This document shows positions 24,767-32,020 of a stretch of DNA of 64,000 bases, piece by piece (within the stretch, counting starts at the first letter, position 1; every line of letters starts with the position of its first letter). The stretch comes from Nocardioides guangzhouensis (GTDB lineage Bacteria; Actinomycetota; Actinomycetes; Propionibacteriales; Nocardioidaceae), in NCBI RefSeq assembly GCF_004519545.1, contig NZ_SDKM01000023.1, positions 26,057 through 90,056 on the forward strand, given 5' to 3'. Made by a program: the position numbers and the translations under genes. The notes below the pieces were generated by a model, which made no database searches, was not told the origin of the DNA, and worked only from the letters and a program-made list of their open reading frames with translations.

Positions 24767-25231
24767 GTGAACGTCGCAGGTAGGCACAAGGGAGTGTCTG
24801 TTGAGGTGAGGGACATGGATCAGCCCAGGGGCGAGATCCCTCTCGATGTAATGGCACGATTCACGGCTGCCGAGGCCCGCCTCTACCCCATGGTCATGAT
24901 GGATCCCGTCGGCTACCAGCTCGCAACCGTACTCGTCGGGCTCGTCGCAAACGAGCTCCGTCGGAACTGCATGGACATCACAACAGTGCTGGAGCGACGC
25001 CGCGAGCTGATTGGCCGCTTGCCGGAGCTCGCCGCTGACGCAGGACTCACGATGGGGGCGCTGCCTGCCGATGCCGTCGTCGATGCGGCGTCGGCGCTGC
25101 GATGCCGTGAGCTTGTGTGCGCCGACAAAGTGCGGCCGGGCGCGGCAGCCCTTGACATCGCAGCACCATCGACCTTAACTAAAGGTTACGAATCGTGTCG
25201 TGAAGTAAACAGGCCGGGAGAATGCAAATGA
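24767..25231 (+). CDS. Hypothetical protein, first gene of radical-SAM operon
   Basis: 154 residues from GTG 24767, or 138 from ATG 24815 (GAGGTGAGG upstream). Helical, with RFTAAEARLYPMVMMDPVGY, then VGLVANELRRNCMDITTVLE. The stop overlaps the radical-SAM start by ATGA. No family is recognised. The C-terminus has two cysteines (CREL...CADK). Its consistent coupling suggests a partner of the radical-SAM protein. Confidence 0.6.
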   Translation: MNVAGRHKGVSVEVRDMDQPRGEIPLDVMARFTAAEARLYPMVMMDPVGYQLATVLVGLVANELRRNCMDITTVLERRRELIGRLPELAADAGLTMGALPADAVVDAASALRCRELVCADKVRPGAAALDIAAPSTLTKGYESCREVNRPGECK

Positions 25232-26427
25232 ACGTGAGTCGTGGGTCCTCCGCTGTGGCGTCACCCGAATCGCCCCCGCCCCCGGCCCAGGTCCCGGGCC
25301 CGGCCGCAGCCGCCGCGGCGTTGTCGACACTTGTCGTGGATCTGCAGGCTCGTGGCCTCAGGGTCGAAGTCCCCCTAGAGCGACGAAGCGGCGGCGCTGG
25401 ACCCTCAGACTCCGGCATGCTCTGGGTCGGTGGCTTCCCGATCACAGTCCCGACCGATAACGCCGCTGCCGCCGACTCGCCGTATGTCCTGAAGGCGGAG
25501 GACGACGGCTATGCCATCTTCGAGGGCAGCCAGAGGCTGGCCAGCGCCTCGACCCAGCAACGCCCACGCTTCTACGACCTCCGCACGGACGACGGAATCC
25601 CCTATTGGAAGATTGGCCTGCTGCACCTGGATTCGTTTGCCAGCACGGTGGTGCAGACGTGCTCCTATTGGGGCAACGACGATCAGTGCAAGTTCTGCGG
25701 CATCGGAGTCTCGCTGGATTCGGGTCGCACGATCGTCAAGAAGAGCCCAGAGCAGCTCGCCGAGGTGGCAATGGCTGCCAAAGAGCTCGACGGCGCCGTG
25801 GACGCAACGCTCACCACTGGAAGTTCCAACGGCGTGGATCGTGGCGCTCGCTACGTGGCGCGATGCGGACACGCCGTCCGGGAGGCCACCGGGCTGCCTG
25901 TCGAAGTCCAGTTCGAGCCACCACTGAACCTCGACGTCATCGACGAGGTCGCCGACTTGGGGATCGACTCGGTGGGTATCCATGTCGAGTCGTTCGACCC
26001 GAAGGTACTCGCGCATGTCGCGCCCGCAAAGGCCCGAACCGGCATCGAACATTACTTCCGCGCCTGGGAACGCGCCGTCGCCCGTTTCGGTGAGGGCCAG
26101 GTCTCCACCTATGTCATCTTGGGGATGGGTGAGGATCCGGAGATCACCGTGGAGGGCTGCCGGCGGGCCATCGACATGGGTGTGTTCCCGTTCGTCGTCC
26201 CGATCCGACCCGTCGCCGGCAGCCTGATGGAAGACGTCGTACCACCGGAGCGTGACTACACCGAGCGCATCTATCGCCGGGTGGCCAGCTACATGAGCGA
26301 GCGGGGGATGGACTCCAGCGTTCCCAAGGCTGGCTGTGCTCGATGCCAGGCGTGTTCCGGACTGCAAAGTGTCCAAGCTGTCCTGCAAATCGGTCCGCGG
26401 CCTGGTCAGATTCCCCATGCAGTCTGA
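25228..26427 (+). CDS. MSMEG_0568-family radical SAM protein
   Basis: 399 residues. The cluster-binding cysteines are Cys145, Cys154 and Cys157 (CSYWGNDDQCKFCGIG), a CX8CX2C spacing typical of this family rather than the standard CX3CX2C. The barrel follows, with TTGSSNG, VEVQFEPP, and HVESFD. The C-terminus has a CARCQAC set that could hold an auxiliary cluster. Start chosen at the ATG overlapping the previous stop (ATGA) with GGGAG upstream. In Nit1C clusters it accompanies nitrilase and GNAT; the reaction is not known. Confidence 0.9.
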   Translation: MNVSRGSSAVASPESPPPPAQVPGPAAAAAALSTLVVDLQARGLRVEVPLERRSGGAGPSDSGMLWVGGFPITVPTDNAAAADSPYVLKAEDDGYAIFEGSQRLASASTQQRPRFYDLRTDDGIPYWKIGLLHLDSFASTVVQTCSYWGNDDQCKFCGIGVSLDSGRTIVKKSPEQLAEVAMAAKELDGAVDATLTTGSSNGVDRGARYVARCGHAVREATGLPVEVQFEPPLNLDVIDEVADLGIDSVGIHVESFDPKVLAHVAPAKARTGIEHYFRAWERAVARFGEGQVSTYVILGMGEDPEITVEGCRRAIDMGVFPFVVPIRPVAGSLMEDVVPPERDYTERIYRRVASYMSERGMDSSVPKAGCARCQACSGLQSVQAVLQIGPRPGQIPHAV

Positions 26428-26983
26428 GTTGAGGCTCGCAGGACTCGCCGTTCCGGCCCCCCGCCCGGCGAACTCCAGGATTGTGTGCCGGCGCGTTCGG
26501 TCGGCGAGCGAACGCGCCGATCACCTCGCCATTCGCCATCGGATCTTCGTCGACGAACAGGGAGTGTTCAGCCAATCAGACCTGGATGCTCACGATCGTG
26601 AAGACTCCACGATCGCGCTCCTCGGCTACAGCGACGGGTCCGTCGCGGGAACCGTCCGGTTGTTCCTGCTCGACCCGGAGACCGGCCACTGGCAGGGCGA
26701 CCGGCTCGCCGTGCTCGCGCCGTACCGCACCCTCGGCGTTGGTGGTCCCTTGGTCCGATGCGCGGTGGCCACCGCGGCCGCGCTCGGCGGACGAACCATG
26801 ACAGCGCACATCCAGCCCGCAAACGTCACATTTTTTCGGCGCCTCGGCTGGACCACTGTGGGCACGACGGAGATCTACGCGGGGCTTGCTCACCAGCCCA
26901 TGGGCATCGTCCTGCCAAGCCAGAGCAAGGGCATGGCAACCGTACTGAGGCTCGAGGACGGGATCAATGCGCGAGGCCCGTGA
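26417..26983 (+). CDS. MSMEG_0567-family GNAT acyltransferase
   Basis: 188 residues. GNAT pattern: RHRIFVDEQGVF, then GTVRLFLLDPETGHWQGDRL, then the acetyl-CoA loop region LGVGGPLVRCAVATAA, and NVTFFRRLGW. This is the Nit1C-type GNAT that in many genomes lies between the radical SAM and AIR-synthase-like genes, as here. Start ATG lies within the end of the radical SAM gene (11-nt overlap). Acts presumably on a small amine made by the cluster. Confidence 0.85.
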   Translation: MQSELRLAGLAVPAPRPANSRIVCRRVRSASERADHLAIRHRIFVDEQGVFSQSDLDAHDREDSTIALLGYSDGSVAGTVRLFLLDPETGHWQGDRLAVLAPYRTLGVGGPLVRCAVATAAALGGRTMTAHIQPANVTFFRRLGWTTVGTTEIYAGLAHQPMGIVLPSQSKGMATVLRLEDGINARGP

Positions 26984-27959
26984 CCTCGCTTGCGACGAGG
27001 TCGATCACGGTGGCCCGGCGTCCTCCGGAGCGCAACTTCAACAGCCCGGACTCGTCGATCAGACCAACGACCGCCGCCTCGAGTCCGCGTGCATGAAAGG
27101 CCGAAAGGCAGTCGGCCTCGCGTCCTGGGGGCGAGCACAGCAAGAACGCATACGCCGGAAAACAGGTCAACCATGCCTGCATCGGTTGGCCGACTGGGCA
27201 GGGGAGCCTGTCGAGTTCCAATGTCACGCCGAGCTGGCTCCACTCGAGCAGCATGGCCAACGAGCCGACGAGTCCGGCAATGCTGACGTCTTTGGCAGCA
27301 ACACACGCACCGGACGCAGCCACTGAGGCGAGGACGCGGACATCGTCGGCCATCCGGGTGCCACGTGCCTCAAGCGAGCTGAAGAACGGAAAGTCGGAGC
27401 GCATCGTTCCCGTCGTGCACGCGGCCACGATCAGCGACTGACCTGCGGCGGCGTTGGTCGTGGAAAGCACGGCTGCGGCGCGCCCTACGCCGAACGCCGA
27501 GATCGCAGGTGCACCGTCGTGCAACGTGAGGTGGCCGCCGACCAGCGCCACGTCATACAACCCGCACGCATCCCTCATTCCGCGCAGCGCCTCCCGGGCG
27601 AGCTCAGACGTGCCGACGATCGTGTCGACGATTGCCAGGGGAGTGGCGCCCATGGCGGCAAGGTCATTGACATTGGTCAGGACTGCTGCAACGCCAGCGC
27701 CGTACGGGTCTGACGCGACGAATGCCGGAAGCAACGCCTCACCGCACGCGATGACCTGGTCGGCGTCCGAAGCGCCCTGCTCCCGGCCGGGCCGGGCGGT
27801 CACCACGGCGCCATCATCGCCCGGACCATGAACCCAACTCCCGGCTCCCAGGACATCGCTGACGAGCTTGATCTCGTTCTTCGCCCCGAGGGCCGGATTG
27901 GATCGCAGGAAGTCGGCCAGCTCGCCGAGCTCAACCGCGTGATTCGAACCGTTATTCAT
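26964..27959 (-). CDS. sll0787-family AIR-synthase-like (PurM/ThiL superfamily) protein
   Basis: 331 residues. ATP-binding landmarks of the PurM/ThiL fold: HGPGDDGAVV near the start, VLTNVNDLAAMGATPLAIVD, and GGHLTLHDGAPAISAFGVGR. The end of the gene overlaps the GNAT 3' end convergently by 20 nt. Superfamily members phosphorylate or ATP-activate amides and thiamine phosphate. In Nit1C clusters the partner reaction is not defined. ATG 27959 follows GAGGGG. Confidence 0.85.
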   Translation of the reverse strand: MNNGSNHAVELGELADFLRSNPALGAKNEIKLVSDVLGAGSWVHGPGDDGAVVTARPGREQGASDADQVIACGEALLPAFVASDPYGAGVAAVLTNVNDLAAMGATPLAIVDTIVGTSELAREALRGMRDACGLYDVALVGGHLTLHDGAPAISAFGVGRAAAVLSTTNAAAGQSLIVAACTTGTMRSDFPFFSSLEARGTRMADDVRVLASVAASGACVAAKDVSIAGLVGSLAMLLEWSQLGVTLELDRLPCPVGQPMQAWLTCFPAYAFLLCSPPGREADCLSAFHARGLEAAVVGLIDESGLLKLRSGGRRATVIDLVASEVTGLAH

Positions 27960-28024
27960 GACGCCCCTCACAATTGATCGGGTGGCGAGGCTCTTAGCCG
28001 ACCTGTCGGAAAGTGGACAACACA

Positions 28025-28035
28025 TGTAGTATAGG
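28025..28035 (+). promoter_or_regulatory. TGYARTATAST motif, copy 4 (comA-like promoter)
   Basis: TGTAGTATAGG, ending four bases before the GTG at 28040. TAGTAT (28027-28032) leaves seven bases to the start codon, the spacing of a leaderless mRNA. Confidence 0.55.
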
Positions 28036-28039
28036 CAAC

Positions 28040-28813
28040 GTGACTCTTCCTACGTTCCTCAGCCTGCCAGAGCGCAGCACCAAGCCCAGGACGGTAGGTC
28101 TCACCCATGTGCTCGACAAGGGAATGACGCCGGAGTCGGCTCAGTCAGCGCTAGCCACCGCAGCGCGTTTCATAGACGTATGGAAGTTCGGCTGGGGCAC
28201 GGCCTACATCGACACCGCATTGCCCGACAAACTGGCAATGCTGAAGGACTACGGGATTCACGCCTGCCTGGGTGGGACGCTACTCGAGATCTCCTGGGCT
28301 CAAGGCAAGGCACAGGACTGTCTGGACTGGGCAGCCGACGTCGGATTCGACACCGTCGAGGTCTCCCGCGGCGTCGCGCCGATGACTCTTGGTGACAAAC
28401 ACGACCTGCTCCGCCGGGCCGCAGCGGCTTTTGTCGTCTTGTCGGAGGTGGGCAACAAGGACCCCGAAAAGGTTCTCACCCCGGAGCAGTGGACGGCCGA
28501 GGTGGCCAGCGACCTCACGGCCGGAGCCAACTGGGTCATCACGGAAGGTCGAGAAAGTGGGACCGTCGGGATCTATCGCGCTGACGGATCAATCCGTGAG
28601 GACGTCGTAGCCGCCGCGGTGCTTGGCGGTGGGATCGAGAGGGTTCTCTTCGAGGCGCCTCGAAAGGACCAACAGGCTTGGCTTATCCGCGAGTTTGGAT
28701 GCGACGTCAACCTGGCCAACATCCCAGCAGACGAGGTGCCGGCGCTCGAGACGCTGCGTCTGGGACTTCGCGCCGACACGTGCGACCTCACGCGGCAGTG
28801 GCAGCCCGCGTGA
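28040..28813 (+). CDS. ComA-family protein (phosphosulfolactate synthase-like)
   Basis: 257 residues, TIM barrel of the ComA family: RTVGLTHVLDKG, then FIDVWKFGWGTAYI, HACLGGTLLE, and VEVSRGVAPMT. ComA adds sulfite to phosphoenolpyruvate in coenzyme M and sulfolactate synthesis; many bacterial members have no assigned reaction. GTG 28040 is preferred to GTG 28013 because of the leaderless promoter. It overlaps the next gene by GTGA. In this locus it could fix sulfite released by the PLP lyase at 31049, or act in reverse; both are inference. Confidence 0.8.
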   Translation: MTLPTFLSLPERSTKPRTVGLTHVLDKGMTPESAQSALATAARFIDVWKFGWGTAYIDTALPDKLAMLKDYGIHACLGGTLLEISWAQGKAQDCLDWAADVGFDTVEVSRGVAPMTLGDKHDLLRRAAAAFVVLSEVGNKDPEKVLTPEQWTAEVASDLTAGANWVITEGRESGTVGIYRADGSIREDVVAAAVLGGGIERVLFEAPRKDQQAWLIREFGCDVNLANIPADEVPALETLRLGLRADTCDLTRQWQPA

Positions 28814-29712
28814 CCGGGCCGACGGAAAGCACCCGACGCAATGTCGTGCCGGGCGCTTATCGCGGAGTGGCAGTGGCCTCGGTCGACTGCGAACTCGACG
28901 AGGCTTCGCTGAGGGGGTACTTCATCGGCCTCGAGGCATATCGTCGCACCCGGTTCATCGTCGTCCGGAACGGCATTCGGACGGCCATCGTCGCGGCGCA
29001 AAAGGAATCCGAGGACCCGCTGTTCTCACCCATTACGGCGCTACAGCTCCTGGTCGCGGCTGCCGACTGCGTCTACCTCGACGAACCCGAGGTCGACACC
29101 GCCATACCCACCGCGCTGGCACAGGCTGCGTCGACCCGGGCGCAGGGAAAGCGCGGTGTCGTCGTTCAGGGCAGATACAGCCATGTCAACTTCATCATCG
29201 ACCCGGACCCACTTCGAATAACGGTTCGGGAGGTGGTGCCACCCTACCCAGCGAAACTCGTCGATCAGGCCCGGCGCGTAGTCGACTGCGCGGAGCACCT
29301 GCCACCCATCGAGCTGGTTCCTGACGTCGTGGAGCTCGGCCAGTTGGCGCGCTCCCGGATGACGGCGAGCTATCTCCTTCCGTGCCGTGGTGGTGGGGTA
29401 TCCATCGAAGGTGCCTCCACCGACTACCTGGACGAACATCCCGACCCCCGACCATGGACGCTGATCGGCTGTGAGAGGTCACAGCAGATCCACGAGTGGT
29501 TCTACGGGAACCGTGCCGAGCAGGTCGACATCTGCCCGCGGAAGCGAACCGGCGGCACCGGCGCACTCCTGGCCAAGTGCTGCCTGCTCGAGACACACAT
29601 CGAGGCCGGCGACGGTCGAGTCGTCGTGCCGTGGGGGGCTTCCCTGGCCCAGATATCCGAGGCACTGACGACCGTGGCCGAACAGTGGGAGCCGACGTGG
29701 GCACCCGCCTGA
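28810..29712 (+). CDS. Conserved hypothetical protein in carbamoyl/lyase operon
   Basis: 300 residues beginning in the GTGA that ends the comA-like gene. Features: SVDCELDEASLRGYFIGLEA near the start, LLVAAADCVYLDEPEVDT, SYLLPCRGGGVSIEGASTDY, and WFYGNRAEQVDICPRKR. I do not recognise the family. It sits where a DUF2877 (AllH) partner of FdrA and DUF1116 might be expected but lacks any resemblance to DUF2877 that I can see. A carbamoyltransferase accessory subunit is one possibility. Confidence 0.65.
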   Translation: MTGPTESTRRNVVPGAYRGVAVASVDCELDEASLRGYFIGLEAYRRTRFIVVRNGIRTAIVAAQKESEDPLFSPITALQLLVAAADCVYLDEPEVDTAIPTALAQAASTRAQGKRGVVVQGRYSHVNFIIDPDPLRITVREVVPPYPAKLVDQARRVVDCAEHLPPIELVPDVVELGQLARSRMTASYLLPCRGGGVSIEGASTDYLDEHPDPRPWTLIGCERSQQIHEWFYGNRAEQVDICPRKRTGGTGALLAKCCLLETHIEAGDGRVVVPWGASLAQISEALTTVAEQWEPTWAPA

Positions 29713-31058
29713 GCGACTCCGAGCAATATGCGCACCTGTGGGGGACGCCCGAGCTGGCGCTGATATTCGAGGAACGCGCGCGATTGCAGACCTGGCTGGA
29801 CATCCTCACCGCGCTGGCCGTTGCACAAGCGCGACTGGGTATCATCCCGGCCGAGGCGGCGACACAGATCGCGCACCATGCCCGCGCACAGGGGCTCGAC
29901 CTCGACTTCGTGGGCAGCGAGACCCGCCGGACATCGCACTCGATGCTGGGGCTGATCAATGGGCTCCAGAAGGTACTTCCGGATGAGGCTCGTGAGTACG
30001 TCTACTACGGTGCCACGGTCCAGGACATCACCGACACCTGGTTTGCCCTCGTCATGCGCGATGTCGGGGCAGTGATGTGGAGAGACCTCCGCACGATCGA
30101 GGACACGCTGCTGGTGATGGCCGTCGAGCATCGTGACACGCTCATGCCTGGGCGAACCCACGGTCAACCTGGCTCGCCGATCACCTTCGGCTTCAAGGTG
30201 GCTTCGTGGGCCGACGAGGTTCGACGCCATCTTCAACGACTGTCGGAGGGACGTTCGCGATGGCTCGTCGGCCAGCTCGGTGGAGCCGTGGGTACCCTCG
30301 GATTCTTCGCATCGCAAGGTGTAGACCTCCGTGCCGAGTTCTGCTTGGAGCTGGGATTGGCCGACCCGACGATTTCGTGGCTCAGTTCGCGGGATCGGAT
30401 CGCCGAGTTCAGCGCCGTGCAGGCCATGGTCTGCGGCACCATGGCACGGATCGGCAACGAGGTCTACGAATTGCAGCGACCTGAGATCGGTGAACTGCGC
30501 GAGCCGACCACGACCGACACGGTCGGCAGCATCACGATGCCACACAAGCGCAATCCAGAGGGCAGCGAGCACCTGGACACCTTGGCACGGCTGGTCCGTG
30601 CCCATACCCAGGTGCTGACCGAAGGCACGGTTGTCGGGCACGAACGCGACGGGCGCGGATGGAAGGCCGAATGGGTCGCGCTCCCCGAGGCCTGTCTGCT
30701 GACGGGCGTAGCTCTCCGACTGGCCCTCCGGTTGCTGTCCGGCCTGGTCGTCAACGTGGAGACGATGCGGACCAACCTGAACAGATACGGCGACCAACTG
30801 GCGTCCGAGCAGATCCTCGCTGGGCTGACCCAGAAGCTTGGAAAGCACGCTGCTCAGAGGCTCATGCACGAGATCCTCGCGCCAGGAACACGCGACGTCC
30901 ACGGGGTGCTCGACGCATTGGTCACCAAGGGTGTCGCCAGCGAGAAAGACCGGGAGGCTTGGACGACCTGGGAGGTGGGCGATGCCGGCAGAATGGTCGA
31001 CGAAGTCGTCGCTCGCGCCCGGCTGGCGCGGTCGTTGGAGCCGGAGGCATGGACATGA
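29697..31058 (+). CDS. Adenylosuccinate-lyase-like enzyme (fumarase/aspartase superfamily)
   Basis: 453 residues. Superfamily regions in order: RRTSHSMLGLING; the catalytic-His region MPGRTHGQPGSPITFGF; and the signature loop GSITMPHKRNPEGSEHLD with the catalytic Ser. Closest by pattern to PurB and 3-carboxymuconate cycloisomerase. These enzymes beta-eliminate fumarate or a similar acid from N-succinyl substrates. GTG at 29697 (GGGAG upstream) overlaps the previous gene by 16 nt. As a second lyase in a catabolic-looking locus, it is unlikely to be housekeeping PurB. Confidence 0.85.
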   Translation: MGTRLSDSEQYAHLWGTPELALIFEERARLQTWLDILTALAVAQARLGIIPAEAATQIAHHARAQGLDLDFVGSETRRTSHSMLGLINGLQKVLPDEAREYVYYGATVQDITDTWFALVMRDVGAVMWRDLRTIEDTLLVMAVEHRDTLMPGRTHGQPGSPITFGFKVASWADEVRRHLQRLSEGRSRWLVGQLGGAVGTLGFFASQGVDLRAEFCLELGLADPTISWLSSRDRIAEFSAVQAMVCGTMARIGNEVYELQRPEIGELREPTTTDTVGSITMPHKRNPEGSEHLDTLARLVRAHTQVLTEGTVVGHERDGRGWKAEWVALPEACLLTGVALRLALRLLSGLVVNVETMRTNLNRYGDQLASEQILAGLTQKLGKHAAQRLMHEILAPGTRDVHGVLDALVTKGVASEKDREAWTTWEVGDAGRMVDEVVARARLARSLEPEAWT

Positions 31059-32020
31059 CCCCGCCCCGGACCAGACTCGCAATCCTCCCGACTCCACTAG
31101 TGCGGGCGTCGCGTCTGGAGCGTGTCCTCGATGCAGCGCCGCTCTTCGTCAAGCGTGACGACCTCACCGGCTTCGGCATCGCCGGCAACAAGGCGCGTGC
31201 CCTGGAGTACCTAATCGGTGCAGCCCTCGCGGAACGGGCAGACATTTTCGTCGCCGCCGGCAGCCCTTCGTCGAACTTCTGCGCAGCGGCGGCGATTGCT
31301 GCACGTGTCGTCGGGATGGATTGTGACCTGCTGTTCTCCGGGGAGCCGCCATCGGTTCCGTCGCCGAATGTCGCGCTCGCGAGGGCCGTAGGTGCTCGGT
31401 TGTTCTTCAACGTGGTCGAGACACGCGACCTACTCAACGACCGTGTCCTCGAGCACGCCAATGCGATTCGTGCCGCAGGTCGGCGCCCATACGCGGTTCC
31501 CCGCGGCGGGGCGACAGCCGTCGGCGGACTTGGCTACGCCCTTGCAGCGCGGGAGTTGGCCGAGCAGTGCAACTTGGCCGAGATCACTCCCCGTACCGTG
31601 GTGGTGGCCACCGGGTCCGGAGGCACACAGGCCGGGCTGGTCGCCGGACAGGTCGGGTTTGATCTGCCATGGCGGCTAGTCGGCGCCAGTGTGAGCCGGC
31701 CAGCGCAAGGCATGGCGCGCGAGGTCCTCCGTACATCGCGTGCGTGTGCAGCCGCAATGGGCCTCCACGAACCCTCCGCAGACGACGTCGATGTCCGTGA
31801 CTGCCGGGGCGCAGGCTTTGGTATTGCCTCAGCTGAGGATCAGGTCAGTTCACGTATGGCGCTGGAACATGAGGGGCTGTTGCTCGATGACTATTACGGG
31901 GCGAAAGCCATGACCTTGTTCAGGGCGATGCTGGCCGCTGACGCCCCGACCCCTGCTGTTTTCTGGCACACGGGGGGAGTGGCTGCGTCGCTCACGGCTC
32001 TGATGGGAGGTGCATCGTGA
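31049..32020 (+). CDS. PLP enzyme, D-cysteine desulfhydrase / cysteate lyase / ACC deaminase family
   Basis: 323 residues, type-II PLP fold. The Schiff-base segment is DDLTGFGIAGNKARALEYLI, with the Lys in GNKAR. Further motifs are AAGSPSSNFCAAAA and VVATGSGGTQAGLVAG for phosphate binding. Family reactions release ammonia plus pyruvate with H2S (D-cysteine), sulfite (L-cysteate) or 2-oxobutyrate (ACC). The serine-rich SPSSNF replaces the family's usual QSNH segment, so the substrate may differ. Coupled to neighbours on both sides; comA-like presence makes a sulfonate substrate attractive. Confidence 0.83.
   Translation: MDMTPPRTRLAILPTPLVRASRLERVLDAAPLFVKRDDLTGFGIAGNKARALEYLIGAALAERADIFVAAGSPSSNFCAAAAIAARVVGMDCDLLFSGEPPSVPSPNVALARAVGARLFFNVVETRDLLNDRVLEHANAIRAAGRRPYAVPRGGATAVGGLGYALAARELAEQCNLAEITPRTVVVATGSGGTQAGLVAGQVGFDLPWRLVGASVSRPAQGMAREVLRTSRACAAAMGLHEPSADDVDVRDCRGAGFGIASAEDQVSSRMALEHEGLLLDDYYGAKAMTLFRAMLAADAPTPAVFWHTGGVAASLTALMGGAS

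Noticed and set aside
24757..24783. Eight-codon frame MNNSERRR starting at ATG 24757, possible leader peptide
   Set aside because: No ribosome site, no run of regulatory codons, and it lies on a palindrome that explains the sequence.
29502..31097. 531-codon minus-strand frame
   Set aside because: Antisense to the adenylosuccinate-lyase-like gene, which has a full catalytic signature.
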